A DNA stretch of 64,000 nt from Massilia sp. Leaf139 (GCF_001424165.1 NZ_LMOJ01000024.1:398072-462071), one strand, 5' to 3'; positions 21,201-29,756 are shown, counted from the first letter of the stretch. Notes: generated from the letters alone by a model not told the origin. A program made the numbers and translations.

Positions 21201-21359
21201 CGATGCGCCCGGATAGGCGGCATTGATCACGATCGAGGGCGGAGCCACGTTCGGATACTGGGCGATCGGCAGCTGGGTGATCGAGACCGCACCGATCACC
21301 ATGATAAACAGCGCGATCACCCAGGCGAAAATAGGGCGGTCGATAAAGAAACGTGCCAT
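18201..21359 (-). CDS. RND multidrug efflux transporter (HAE1 family, AcrB/MexB-like)
   Basis: A proton-driven inner-membrane pump of 1052 residues. It starts MARFFIDRPIFAWVIALFIMV and has about twelve membrane helices in two halves with large periplasmic loops. The proton-relay acidic pair in TM4 is present (VIGIVVDDAIVVVENVERIM). The last residues after VLFVPMFFVVVRKIF are cytoplasmic and charged. The HAE1 wording (for example PAVNQQGVRVDK and GIGVQLAPSGNALETA) separates it from the heavy-metal CzcA group. It lies 30 bp after the adaptor gene. Confidence 0.96.
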   Translation of the reverse strand: MARFFIDRPIFAWVIALFIMVIGAVSITQLPIAQYPNVAPPSIVINAAYPGASAQTLEDSVISVIEREMNGSPGLVYMESSSTANGSGSITLTFETGTNPELAQVDVQNRLSRAAPRLPAAVNQQGVRVDKVRANFLLFTILSSDDPKWDPIALGDYASRTVLPEIQRIKGVGTAQLFGTERAMRVWIDPAKLVGLRLSPADVNNAIRSQNAQVASGTIGELPLAQGQEITATVVVTGQLSSVEQFGNIVLRANPDGSTVRLKDVARIEIGAQAYGTSARLNGKPSTGIGVQLAPSGNALETARLVRERMEELSKFFPPGMKATVPFDSSKFIDISIEQVLHTLVEALVLVFLVMYLFLQNFRYTIIPTIVVPVALLGSLGTLLALGYSINVLTMFGMVLVIGIVVDDAIVVVENVERIMSEEGLPPLQATRKAMGQISGAIIGVTVVLMSVFVPLAFFAGAVGNIYRQFAVVMVSSIAFSAFLALSLTPALCAHLLKPVEAGHHHEKKGFFGWFNRRFARTAKGYEGWVGKLIRYSGRALVAFVLVIGLVTLLFTRMPNSFLPNEDQGYVIANIQLPPGATLERTNEVMRTAEAFIMKQPEVANMVSVLGFSFSGAGQNMALAFIPLKDWSERKGENSSANAVAGRIIGGLSGVRDAFIFALSPPPIPELGRGTGFSFRLQDRGGNGHNALLAARNQLLGMAAQSPILAGVRPEGLEDAPQVMLDIDRDKAQALGVTFDAINTAISTSLGSSYVNDFPNAGRLQRVVVQADAKDRMQPDDLLRLNALNVQGNPVPLSSFATTKWVTGPMQTLRYNGYPAMSISGDAKPGYSTGDALAEMEKLAGQLPPGFAFEWTGQSREEQLSGGTMGILMAFSLLAIFLALAALYESWSIPVSVLLVVPFGILGAVLAAMLRSYPNDVYFKIGLVTIIGLAAKNAVLIIEFAKDLQAQGRSPMEAAIEAAHLRFRPIIMTSLAFILGVLPLVIAGGAGSASQRAIGTGVMGGMITASTLGVLFVPMFFVVVRKIFKGSDRQRKKYAHEEDAATKVQEKI

Positions 21360-21389
21360 TGCAATAGTCCTGTTCTGTACCTGGGGCGC

Positions 21390-22712
21390 TTAGCGGCCCG
21401 TCGACGCGGCGGCCGGCGCGGCGCCCGCGGTGGAGCCAGACGGGGCCGAAGCAGGCAGCTGGCGGTTGGTCGCCGCGGCGGCCTGGCCGGCGTTGGCCGA
21501 GGCGTTCTGCGGGCCGGCCGGGGCGGCGGCGTTTTGCGCGGTCGCCTGCCATGGCACTGCCTTGACCGGGGTACCCGGCGGCAGCATCTGCAGCTTCTGG
21601 AAGCCGTCGACCATCACGCGTTCGCCTTCCTTCAGGCCTTCGGTGACGACCCAGCTCGAACCCTGCTGCGACGCGATCTTGACGGTGCGCGAGGTCGGCT
21701 TGTTGTCCGGGCCGACGACCATCAGGGTGTCGCCCTGGGCGCCGCCGCGGGTGACGGCCTGCTGCGGCACGACGATGCCGTTCGGGAGCTGGGCCTGCGC
21801 GATGCGCACGCGCACGTACTGGCCCGGCAGCAGGGCGTTGTCCGGATTCGGCACGGTGGCGCGCAGGGTAACCTGGCCCGTGCCCGGATCGACGGTGACG
21901 TCCGAGAACAGCAGCTTGCCGCGGGTCGGCAGTTCGGTGCCGTCGTCGAGGATCACGGTGACCGGGGTATCCTTGGCGCCGCTGCTACCAACTGCGGCCT
22001 GCTTGCGCAGGCGCTGCACTTCCGAGGCCGACTGGGTGATGTTCAGGTACATCGAATTGGTTTGCTGGATCACGGCCAGTTCGGTACCCTCGGCGGCCGA
22101 CACCAGGGCGCCTTCGGTCACCAGGGCGCGGCCGATGCGGCCCGAGATCGGCGCGTTCACGTTGGCGTAGCCCGAATTGATCTGGGCGATGCGCACCTGG
22201 GCGCGCGAGGCGGCGACGGCGGCTTCGGCCTGCTTCTGGGCGGCGACGGCGTTCGTGTATTCCTGCTTGCTGATCGCGTTGGCTTCGACCAGCGGCTTGT
22301 AGCGCTCGGCCTGCGCGGCGGCCTGGGTCAGCGTCGCCTGCGCGCGGCCGAGGTCGGCCTGGGCGGCGGCGAGCTGCGCCTGGTACGGGGCCGGATCGAT
22401 CTGGAACAGCGACTGGCCTTCCTTGACCTCGCTGCCCTCGGTGAACAGGCGCTTGAGCACGACGCCGTTGACGCGGGCGCGCACTTGCGCAACGCGTACC
22501 GGCTCGGCGCGGGCCGGCAGTTCGGTCTGGAGGGCGACCTGTTCGAATTTGGTGGTGACGACGCCGACTTCAGGCGCCGGCATCTGGCCGCCGGCGCCGG
22601 GGCCTGCCTGGGCAGCGTCTTTCTTGCCGCAGGCCGACAGCAGGGTCACGGCCATCAGCGTGCAGGCGGCAATCCGCGTGAGGGTGAGGTGAGAGGAGTG
22701 GGCAGAGCGCAT
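21390..22712 (-). CDS. RND efflux periplasmic adaptor lipoprotein (AcrA/MexA-like)
   Basis: A membrane-fusion protein that joins the pump to the channel. The lipobox is LLSACGKK. Two lipoyl half-domains flank an alpha-hairpin rich in Ala/Gln (AAQADLGRAQATLTQAAAQAERYKPL). The beta-barrel and membrane-proximal domains follow, with GALVSAAEGTELAVIQQTNSMYLN and PLLPGQYVRVRI-like wording. The C-terminal ~45 residues are Ala/Gly/Pro-rich. The start at 22712 (MRSAHSSHL) has AAGGA upstream. An in-frame ATG 12 codons earlier lacks support. It is first in the operon. Confidence 0.94.
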   Translation of the reverse strand: MRSAHSSHLTLTRIAACTLMAVTLLSACGKKDAAQAGPGAGGQMPAPEVGVVTTKFEQVALQTELPARAEPVRVAQVRARVNGVVLKRLFTEGSEVKEGQSLFQIDPAPYQAQLAAAQADLGRAQATLTQAAAQAERYKPLVEANAISKQEYTNAVAAQKQAEAAVAASRAQVRIAQINSGYANVNAPISGRIGRALVTEGALVSAAEGTELAVIQQTNSMYLNITQSASEVQRLRKQAAVGSSGAKDTPVTVILDDGTELPTRGKLLFSDVTVDPGTGQVTLRATVPNPDNALLPGQYVRVRIAQAQLPNGIVVPQQAVTRGGAQGDTLMVVGPDNKPTSRTVKIASQQGSSWVVTEGLKEGERVMVDGFQKLQMLPPGTPVKAVPWQATAQNAAAPAGPQNASANAGQAAAATNRQLPASAPSGSTAGAAPAAASTGR

Positions 22713-22807
22713 TACGTGCTTCCTTCTGGTTTTTTGGAAAAGACGCAACCGCCCTCAGGTATCCTTCGACCCTGCACACGGTTGCATCACTGGCTTTTGC
22801 AGATTTT

Positions 22808-22836
22808 TTTATATACTATCACGAGTGTATGTTTAA
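22808..22836 (-). promoter_or_regulatory. Predicted efflux-operon promoter overlapping a TetR-type operator
   Basis: On the minus strand a TTAAAC -35-like and a TATAAA -10-like hexamer lie 17 bp apart (plus-strand 22831-22836 and 22808-22813). The spacer holds an imperfect dyad ATATACT-6 bp-AGTGTAT at 22811-22830 (one mismatch). Its place inside the promoter, between the efflux operon and the divergent tetR gene, suits repressor binding. Promoter strength and binding are inferred. Confidence 0.55.
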
Positions 22837-22866
22837 CGTGCAGCACCACCAAAAAACGGAGAAGAC

Positions 22867-23484
22867 ATGGCCCGCAGGACCAAAGAAGAAGCGGCAGCCA
22901 CGCGAGACAGCATCCTGGATGCTGCGGAAAAATTGTTTGTTGAGCAAGGTGTTTCGCGAACGACCTTGCAGCATATCGCAACCGAAGCGGGCGTGACGCG
23001 CGGTGCGATCTATTGGCATTTTGACGACAAAGGCGCCCTGTTCAACGCCATGATGGAGCGCGTGACTCTGCCGTTCGAGTGCGCGCTGAGCAGCCTGGGG
23101 AAGTCCGATGCGGCGACCGTCCTGTCCGACGTGCGCCAGTTTTTCGTCGAGATTTTCCGCGTCACGGAAACCAATCCGCAGGCGCGCCGCGTGCTCGAGA
23201 TCGCGTCGCTGAAGGTGGAATTCGTCAGCGAGATGGACGCCGTGCGCGTGCGGCGGCGCCAGAGCAAATGCGAGTTGACGGAGCAGGTCGTCGAGCGGCT
23301 CAAGCTGGCGCAGGATGCGGGGCTGATCAAGGCGGACGTCGAACCGCAGCTGCTGGCGGCGGGCTTGTGGGCGCTGATGGATGGCTTGATCCGCAACTGG
23401 ATGTTCGAGCCGACGGCGTTCAGCCTGGTCGACCTGGGGGATCGGATGATTGCAACCATGCTGGAAGGGATCCGCGCGCGGTAG
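22867..23484 (+). CDS. TetR/AcrR-family repressor, divergent from the RND operon
   Basis: A 205-residue regulator. The N-terminal TetR helix-turn-helix is ARRTKEEAAATRDSILDAAE, then VSRTTLQHIATEAGVTRGAIYWHFDDKGALF, as in AcrR/TtgR/MexR-like efflux repressors. The C-terminal ligand domain resembles TetR_C_2 (AcrR). GGAG lies six bases before the ATG. It is transcribed divergently from the efflux genes, so it very likely represses them and itself until an inducer binds. Its TAG stop falls in a REP-like element. Confidence 0.93.
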   Translation: MARRTKEEAAATRDSILDAAEKLFVEQGVSRTTLQHIATEAGVTRGAIYWHFDDKGALFNAMMERVTLPFECALSSLGKSDAATVLSDVRQFFVEIFRVTETNPQARRVLEIASLKVEFVSEMDAVRVRRRQSKCELTEQVVERLKLAQDAGLIKADVEPQLLAAGLWALMDGLIRNWMFEPTAFSLVDLGDRMIATMLEGIRAR

Positions 23485-23505
23485 GGCGGGCATGCCCGCG
23501 TTACG
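23481..23505. repeat. Partial REP-like element, copy 6, overlapping the tetR stop codon
   Basis: GTAGGGCGGGCATGCCCGCG is a single, slightly diverged half (GGGCGGGC instead of GGGTGGGC). The tetR stop TAG is its second to fourth bases. Confidence 0.55.
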
Positions 23506-23542
23506 TCGCTCGCACATGTCACGCGCGTGCCTCGGCCACATA

Positions 23543-23570
23543 AAACAAAACGCCGGCATCCGCCGGCGTC
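23543..23570 (-). terminator. Rho-independent terminator of the transaldolase gene
   Basis: A stem ACGCCGG / CCGGCGT with a CATCCG loop. On the minus strand it is followed by TTTTGTTTTA, just downstream of the transaldolase stop. Confidence 0.78.
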
Positions 23571-23605
23571 CGTATTGATTGAAACGCGGCCGAAACCGCA
23601 CTCGA

Positions 23606-24535
23606 TCAACGCATCTCTTCGATCATCTTCTTGAGCTTCTTCGAATCCGCCACGAACGCGCGGATGCCTTCGGCCAGCTTCTCGGTGCCCATCGCGTCTT
23701 CGTTGAGCATGAAGCGGAAGCTCTTTTCGTCGACCGCGATCTTCTCGATCGCCGCGTCGCTCTCCTGCGTCAGCTTGCGCTCGACCGGCGCGTCGCTGTC
23801 GGCCAGCTTCTGCAGCAGATCCGGGGAAATGGTCAGCAGGTCGCAGCCGGCCAGTTCCAGGATCTGCGAGGTATTGCGGAAGCTCGCGCCCATCACTTCG
23901 GTGGTATAGCCGAATTTGCGGTAGTACTGGTAGATGCGCTTGACCGACTGCACGCCCGGATCGTCGGCGCCCTGATAGTCCGTGCCGGTCGACTTCTTGT
24001 ACCAGTCGTAGATGCGGCCGACGAAAGGCGAAATCAGCTTCACGCCCGCTTCGGCGCAGGCGACGGCCTGGCACAGGGAGAACAGCAGGGTCAGGTTGCA
24101 ATGAATGCCGTCCTTTTCCAGGATCTCGGCGGCACGGATGCCTTCCCAGGTCGAAGCGATCTTGATCAGCACGCGCTCGCGCGACACGCCGGCCGCTTCG
24201 TACAGGGCGATCAGCTCGCGGCCCTTGGCCACCGTCGCTTCGGTATCGAAGGAGAGGGCGGCATCGATCTCGGTCGACACGCGGCCCGGCACGAATTTCA
24301 GGATCTCGACGCCGAAGGCGATCAGCAGGCGGTCGACGATCTCGTCGGTGCTGCCGCCGTTCGATTCGACCACCGCCTTTTGCAGCAGCGGCAGGTATTC
24401 CGGCTTCTGCACGGCTTTGAGGATCAGCGACGGGTTGGTGGTCGCATCCTGCGGCGCGTAGGCCTTGATGGACTGGAAATCGCCGGTATCGGCCACGACG
24501 GTCGTATATTGCTTCAGTTGCTCAAGTTGGTTCAT
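23606..24535 (-). CDS. tal: Transaldolase
   Basis: A non-oxidative pentose-phosphate enzyme that moves a dihydroxyacetone unit between sedoheptulose-7-P and glyceraldehyde-3-P. The 309-residue length matches the TalB class. The Schiff-base lysine is K125 in [24 protein letters not shown] near the N-terminus and [24 protein letters not shown] are family signatures. It is monocistronic, with a weak ribosome-binding site. No clear HexR-like palindrome is found upstream. Confidence 0.96.
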   Translation of the reverse strand: MNQLEQLKQYTTVVADTGDFQSIKAYAPQDATTNPSLILKAVQKPEYLPLLQKAVVESNGGSTDEIVDRLLIAFGVEILKFVPGRVSTEIDAALSFDTEATVAKGRELIALYEAAGVSRERVLIKIASTWEGIRAAEILEKDGIHCNLTLLFSLCQAVACAEAGVKLISPFVGRIYDWYKKSTGTDYQGADDPGVQSVKRIYQYYRKFGYTTEVMGASFRNTSQILELAGCDLLTISPDLLQKLADSDAPVERKLTQESDAAIEKIAVDEKSFRFMLNEDAMGTEKLAEGIRAFVADSKKLKKMIEEMR

Positions 24536-24593
24536 ATAATTTGCCTAAATTGTAATATTGCAAAATATTCTTTGCGCTGCCTGGGGCGGCGTC

Positions 24594-25091
24594 TCAACAA
24601 TCGGTCGCCTCGACAAACGCCTGCACCATCGCCTCCAACCCCACGCGGTCCTCTTCCGTGAAGCGGTTCAGCACCGGGCTGTCGATATCGAACACGCCCA
24701 CCAGCTTGCCATCCTTAATCACCGGCAGCACGATTTCCGCATTCGAGGCCGAATCGCAGGCGATATGCCCCGGGAAGGCATGCACGTCCGGCACCACGAT
24801 CGTCTTGCGCTCGACCGCGGTCGTGCCGCACACGCCGCGCCCGAAGGGAATGCGTGCACAGGCCGGCTTGCCCTGGAAGGGGCCGACCAATAAATCCTGG
24901 CCTTCGCCCTTTTTGGAAGGGACGGTAAGGTAGAAGCCGGCCCAGTTCAGGTCGGCGAGGGTGTCGTAGACGAGGGCGGAAAACTGCGCCGCGTTCGCGG
25001 TGAGATCGCGCTCGCCTTCGAGAACGCTGACCACCTGGCGCACCAGCAGGTCGTAATCGGGACGGGTGCTGCGTTCTGGATTAATGTGCAT
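24594..25091 (-). CDS. msrC: Free methionine-(R)-sulfoxide reductase (GAF-domain fRMsr)
   Basis: Reduces free methionine-R-sulfoxide with thioredoxin. The 165-residue protein is a single GAF domain. The three family cysteines are C78, C88 and C112 (KPACARIPFGRGVCGTTA and HIACDSAS), and the ligand-site EIVLPVIKDGKLVGVFDIDSP is present. It follows transaldolase at a distance of 58 bp on the same strand but upstream in transcription, so the two may be co-transcribed. The cysteines separate it from signalling GAF proteins. Confidence 0.94.
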   Translation of the reverse strand: MHINPERSTRPDYDLLVRQVVSVLEGERDLTANAAQFSALVYDTLADLNWAGFYLTVPSKKGEGQDLLVGPFQGKPACARIPFGRGVCGTTAVERKTIVVPDVHAFPGHIACDSASNAEIVLPVIKDGKLVGVFDIDSPVLNRFTEEDRVGLEAMVQAFVEATDC

Positions 25092-25237
25092 GGAGGCTCA
25101 AGAAAAGCTGGACGAAAAACGCTATTTTACAGCGGCCGCAGTTTCGTCCGCGTGCGGGCCTTTGCGCAAGCAGCCGGGTGACTCCGACGCGGCACTGAAT
25201 TACAATTAAGAAATTATTCTTTTGTCATTCAGGAACC

Positions 25238-25668
25238 ATGTCGATGCTTCCCCTGCGCACCGCCGCTATCGCTTTGGCCATGCTGTCCTCCCCGGCTGGG
25301 GCGGACGAGTTCGACGTTTTCGGCCGCCCGTATTCCGAGAAAAACATGATCGCGCCAAAAAGCCTAGTGTGCGCAACGAAAGACGCGGTCGACATTCGGC
25401 CGGTCTTCCTGCAGGGCGTTCGGCCGCTGTACCCGATCGGAACATGCTGGGCAAGTACACGGGCAGCGCCATCATCCGCTACCGGGTCGGCGAAGACGGC
25501 AAGGTCGCAGTGATCTCGAAAGAGACGAAGGGCGATGGCGAAGCCAGGCACTGGTTCGGCAACCACGCCGCCATCGCCGTCGCACGCTGGACGTTCGAAC
25601 CGGCCTTGCATGAAGGCGCGCCGGTCGCCGTGAACTGCGCCGTCAAATTCCAGTTCGACTTCGGCTGA
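25238..25668 (+). pseudogene. TonB-C-like secreted protein gene broken by a frameshift
   Basis: The first reading frame gives a signal peptide (MSMLPLRTAAIALAMLSSPAGA) and a short mature region ending near GVRPLYPIG. The next frame then supplies LGKYTGSAIIRYRVGEDGKV and ARWTFEPALHEGAPVAVNC, a TonB C-terminal-like domain that runs to the TGA at 25666. The switch lies near 25440 (CCGATCGGAACATGCTGGGC) and fits loss of one base. Neither part alone would make a complete protein. It is either a real decayed gene or a sequencing error. The intact form would be a periplasmic protein of about 143 residues. Confidence 0.7.
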
Positions 25669-25740
25669 CGTGGACATGGCCTTCATCGCTGGCCTCGGCC
25701 GCCTGCTTGTGCGCGGAAAGCTGCGCGCCCGGCCTGCGGA

Positions 25741-27291
25741 CTAAGGCGCCGGCGAAAGCATGCCTAGACGCTGCTGCGCGTTCGCGTTCTTCGGATCGAG
25801 CTTCAGCGCGCGCCGATAGTGCTCGATGGCAGCGGCCTTGTCGCCGGCCTGGTCGTAACTGTCGGCCAGGCTGTCGAAGGCGTTGCCGCTTTGCGGGTGG
25901 AGCAAGGTGGCGAGCTTGAAGATCTGAATCGCCTTCTGCTGCTCGCCGACGCGCAGCAGCTGGTAACCCCATTCGTTCAGCTCTTTCTCGGACAGGGCAA
26001 ACGCGGCGTCGCGCTCGCGCAGCGCTTGAAAAGCGGCGTGCGCGTGCTCGAAACCGCGCTTGGCCAGTTCCACCGCCAGTTCCTGCCGGCCCGCCGGTAG
26101 CGGCAGCGCGGAGCGCGCCTCCATCGTGACCGCGTAGGCCGGAATGCCGTGGCTGGCCGGCGCCGCGTTCAGCCAGGTCTTGGCGGCGCGATCGTCCTTC
26201 AGGTAGGCGTCGAGGAAGCGCAGCACATAATCGGCCATCCAGCCGTGGGCGCGGTTCACTTCGGCGCGCGGGTACTGGTCGAACATCTTGTCGGGCGCGA
26301 AGCGCAGGTAAGTCGACGAGAACGCGAAATGCGCCATGGGGTACATCGTCAGCTTGTAGACGTCGGCATGCTTCATATCGTCGAGGAAGCTCGACGCCGG
26401 CTTGCCGCGCTTGGCCAGCTGCTCGATCGAGGGCGGGCGACCGGCCACATACAGGAGCGGCGCGGTCACCGTCAACGGCGTCACGTAGTTGGCGGCGGCC
26501 ACCAGTTCCGGGTACGCGCGCACCGAGCCGTCGAGCGCGACCAGCGCCTTGATGCGGCGATCGCGGGCCGCGGCCAGCACGTTCGCGAATCCGCCCCAGC
26601 TATAGCCGGCGACGGCGACCTGGCGCGTGTCGGCCTGCGCCAGCGTGTGCGCATAGCCGATCAGGAAGGCGATGTCCGCCGCCTGCGTTTGTGCGCCTTC
26701 GAGGTCGGCGGGCATCTCGCGCCCGCGCGTGCCCATGCTCGGGCTGGCGATGACGATGTAGCCGTGGCTGGCCAGGAACTCGCACAGATCCGCGTTCTCG
26801 GCCGCCGGTGCGCTGATGCTGGGCGCGTAGATCACGACCGGGAATTTACCATTGGCGGCGCCGGCGTCGTGCCGTGCGCGCATCGGGTTCGGCAGCGCCG
26901 CCCGTCCCTGCTCGGGGCCCGAGACGGCGATGTAGTCGGCGCGGACAATCCCGTCCGCGATCGCCGCCACCTGCGCCGCGTTGCGGCCGAAATCGTCTTC
27001 GCTGCCGATCAGGCGCAGGTAGTCGCCGTAGACCATGGCTGGAGCGGTGGATGCCGTGGCCGGATACCAGACCAGCGTCTGCACCGGCCGCGCCAGCTCG
27101 GAATTGCGCTTGCCGGTCGCCGGATCGATCTCGCCGCGGTAGGCGCGCGCCTGGTCGTATTGGTGGATGGCCTTGAAACCGACGGGGAAGGCGCCGGGCG
27201 CATTCGGAAAAACGAAGGAATGCGCAAAGCGAGGCGCGGCCTGGGCGACGGCGGCCGCGAAAAAGAGGAGGAACGTGACGAGAATGCGCAT
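25741..27291 (-). CDS. Secreted alpha/beta hydrolase with C-terminal TPR repeats
   Basis: A 516-residue exported protein with signal peptide MRILVTFLLFFAAAVAQA. The dienelactone-hydrolase/PAF-acetylhydrolase-like fold shows the nucleophile elbow GYSWGG (about residue 235), an upstream oxyanion region FPVVIYAPSIS, and a C-terminal His candidate in the MAHFAF stretch. Residues after about 430 form two or three TPR-like helices (AIQIFKLATLLHPQSGNAFDSLADSYDQAGDKAAAIEHYRRAL, abridged). The start was set at the ATG behind GGAG (27291). The fusion of hydrolase and TPR suggests binding to a protein partner. The substrate is unknown. Confidence 0.82.
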   Translation of the reverse strand: MRILVTFLLFFAAAVAQAAPRFAHSFVFPNAPGAFPVGFKAIHQYDQARAYRGEIDPATGKRNSELARPVQTLVWYPATASTAPAMVYGDYLRLIGSEDDFGRNAAQVAAIADGIVRADYIAVSGPEQGRAALPNPMRARHDAGAANGKFPVVIYAPSISAPAAENADLCEFLASHGYIVIASPSMGTRGREMPADLEGAQTQAADIAFLIGYAHTLAQADTRQVAVAGYSWGGFANVLAAARDRRIKALVALDGSVRAYPELVAAANYVTPLTVTAPLLYVAGRPPSIEQLAKRGKPASSFLDDMKHADVYKLTMYPMAHFAFSSTYLRFAPDKMFDQYPRAEVNRAHGWMADYVLRFLDAYLKDDRAAKTWLNAAPASHGIPAYAVTMEARSALPLPAGRQELAVELAKRGFEHAHAAFQALRERDAAFALSEKELNEWGYQLLRVGEQQKAIQIFKLATLLHPQSGNAFDSLADSYDQAGDKAAAIEHYRRALKLDPKNANAQQRLGMLSPAP

Positions 27292-27416
27292 GCTGGCTCC
27301 GGTTGGTGGTTCGAGCATGCACGATAAACTAACTAGACATTATTGTCTATATGCTTCGCCATGTGCGGCGAAGCCCCCGGCGCCGGGTGCACCGAGGGCT
27401 CCGAGGCACAGGGTCT

Positions 27417-29693
27417 TCAGCGCAGGGAGATCTCGAACATCGAGGTCGTTCCGCTGATCTCGTTGGCCACCACCAGCATCGGTTTTCCGGTCGGCGACTT
27501 GGCGGCCGGGATCACGATCAGGCCTTCGGGGCCGCGGTCGCCGCCGTTGACGATGCCGTTGTCGCCGTTCGCATTCTTGACCACGGTGCCGGCACCGGCG
27601 CGGGTGTTGATGTAGGTGACGAAGCTCGGCGCGGCGGCTGTCGTCACGTCGTACACCATCACGCCGCCGACCCGTTCCAGCCCGATGAAGGCGAAGGTCT
27701 TCTTGCCGAAGCGCTGCAGCACCACGCTTTCCGGTTCCGGCCCCTTGTTCGGACTGCGGGCGTCGAGCGCGTCGGCCTCGTCGTGGCCGGTGTTGAACGG
27801 GAAGTCGAAGCCGGGCGTGCCCGCCAGTTGCGCCGTCGTGCGTTCAAAGGCATCGCCCGAATCGTAGACGCGTGCGCCGGTGGCGGCATTCCAGATCGAG
27901 AACGAGCGGCCGCCGAAGGCATACAGCTCGGTGCACTGGCCTGCGCCGTTCTTGCCGGTGCTGCCCCCGTTCGGCGTCGTGGTGATGCGCAGGCGGCCCA
28001 GGTTCGAGTCGCGCGTCAGGTTGGCCAGGTCGCCGCCGAAGCGCGCCGGATCCAGGCCCAGGGTGCCGCAGTAATCGCGTACGCGGGTCTCCTCGTTGAA
28101 GCCGGGCCAGTCGGCGCGGGCGTCGCCTTCGTTGGCGGTGACGAGATAGGTCACGCCGCCCACGGTGTAGTTGGCGACGCCGTCCGGCAGGTACATGCCC
28201 TTGACCGGCACCGGCCCGATTTTCACGAGGGCCGAGCCGCTGTTGGTATTCGTGCCGCCGTCCTCGTTGCTGACGTCCATGCCGAAGCCGGCCAGGCTGT
28301 GATCCTTGTAGCCGAGCGGGCGGATCGCATCGACCTTCGCGCCGCCGATGTCGACCACGGCGATCGCATTGTTTTCCTGCAGCGTCACGTATGCGGTCTT
28401 GCTGTCGGCGCTGACCGTCACGTACTCCGGTTCCAGATCCTGCGCCACGCTGGCGCCGGGGCCGTAGATGCGCACGCCGGCCGCGCGCAGGCTGTCGGCC
28501 TGGCCGTTGAAGGCGGCGAAGCCGGCGCGGCGCTCGACCGGGTTGCGGATGTCGGTCACGTCGATGATGCTGACCGAGCCTTCGGGATCGATCGAGTCAG
28601 CCAGACCGTAGCTGTTCGGCTCCCCCTCGTTGGCGACGATCACGTGCTTGCCGTCGGGTGTAAAGGTCAGCATGTCGGGCAGGGCGCCGACCGTCACCTG
28701 CGACAGGGTGGCGAGATCGCCCGCATTCACGAAGACCACGCGGCCATTGGCCGTCTTCGGACTGCCCTGGATCGCCAGCGCCACGACGCCGTCGCGTACC
28801 GAAACGCTGTTGACGCCGCCCAGGCCGATGCCGAAGGCTTCGGTGCGCAAGGTGCCCACCTGCGCCGGATTGCGCGGATCGGCAATGTTCCATACTTCGA
28901 CGGTGCCGGTGCCCGAGCCGTTGACCACGAACAGGCGCTTGGTCGACGCGTCGTAGGCCGGGATCTCGTGGGTGTCGACCAGCTTGCCGTCGACCAGGTC
29001 GCCGCCGAAGCCGCCGATCCGGGACAGGCTCAGGCTGGCCGGCGTCGCTTCGATCACGGGCAGCTTCGCCGCCGCCAGCGCCAGCGCCTCGCCGAAGCTG
29101 GTGCCGCTATCGAGCAGGCTGGCCTGCAGCCTGACCAGCAGCTGGTCGACCGCATCGTCGCTGCGCGCGGCAAAGGCGGTGGCGACCGGATCGAAGCCGG
29201 CCGGCAGCGCGACCGATGGCGGCAGCTGCGCCGCCAGGCGGCCCGTGGCTGCGCGGGCGGCCGCGGCGTCGACCTCGTTCAGGCCGCGCGGATCGGCTTT
29301 TACGCGCGCATACCAGGCCGCCGGTTCCTGGCCAGTCATGACGGCCGTCTGCAGGCTGCTCAGGGTGGTGACGTTGGCCACGCCCGGCGCGGTCGCCACC
29401 GCATACAAGTGTTGGGTGTTCTCGGCGCCGCCCACGCGTCCGCCGCTCACCTCGATCGCGCACGGCAGGGTGAGCGCAAGCGCACGCGGAACCGACCAGG
29501 AGCCGTCGGCGGCCGTGGTGACCGCGGCCGGCGTTCCGGCCACGCATTGCAGCGCGACGCTGGCGCCGGCCAGCGGCGCGCCGATTGCGGCGACGCCATG
29601 CAGTTCATGTCCCACGACCGGATCGCTGCCGCCGCCGCAGCCCTGCAACACCAATACCGCCGCGGCCGCGGCCGCCCCTCTGAATGCCCCCAT
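27417..29693 (-). CDS. Choice-of-anchor I lipoprotein (beta-propeller-like, alkaline-phosphatase-associated family)
   Basis: A 758-residue lipoprotein. The lipobox LVLQGCGGGSD sets lipidation. The N-terminal ~70-230 region resembles carboxypeptidase-regulatory/Big-like sequence (PLAGASVALQC). The rest is the choice-of-anchor I family, a beta-propeller: FVVNGSGTGTVEVW, LTFTPDGKHVIVANEGEPNS, EPEYVTVSADSKTAYVTLQENNAIAV, and PKGPEPESVVL-like wording near the end. The start at 29693 follows AGGGAG. Proteins of this family often sit near phosphate or metal stress genes, but no such neighbour is present. The function is not known. Confidence 0.85.
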   Translation of the reverse strand: MGAFRGAAAAAAVLVLQGCGGGSDPVVGHELHGVAAIGAPLAGASVALQCVAGTPAAVTTAADGSWSVPRALALTLPCAIEVSGGRVGGAENTQHLYAVATAPGVANVTTLSSLQTAVMTGQEPAAWYARVKADPRGLNEVDAAAARAATGRLAAQLPPSVALPAGFDPVATAFAARSDDAVDQLLVRLQASLLDSGTSFGEALALAAAKLPVIEATPASLSLSRIGGFGGDLVDGKLVDTHEIPAYDASTKRLFVVNGSGTGTVEVWNIADPRNPAQVGTLRTEAFGIGLGGVNSVSVRDGVVALAIQGSPKTANGRVVFVNAGDLATLSQVTVGALPDMLTFTPDGKHVIVANEGEPNSYGLADSIDPEGSVSIIDVTDIRNPVERRAGFAAFNGQADSLRAAGVRIYGPGASVAQDLEPEYVTVSADSKTAYVTLQENNAIAVVDIGGAKVDAIRPLGYKDHSLAGFGMDVSNEDGGTNTNSGSALVKIGPVPVKGMYLPDGVANYTVGGVTYLVTANEGDARADWPGFNEETRVRDYCGTLGLDPARFGGDLANLTRDSNLGRLRITTTPNGGSTGKNGAGQCTELYAFGGRSFSIWNAATGARVYDSGDAFERTTAQLAGTPGFDFPFNTGHDEADALDARSPNKGPEPESVVLQRFGKKTFAFIGLERVGGVMVYDVTTAAAPSFVTYINTRAGAGTVVKNANGDNGIVNGGDRGPEGLIVIPAAKSPTGKPMLVVANEISGTTSMFEISLR

Positions 29694-29756
29694 CGATGCT
29701 CTCCCTGGAAAAGGAAAGCATTGTAGGAAAGGCAAATGACAGGATCGTGACGAGGC

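Noticed and set aside
24536..24593. A HexR operator upstream of transaldolase (TGTAATATTGCAAAA)
   Set aside because: It lacks the palindromic second half and the TGTAGTRAA core of the other three sites.
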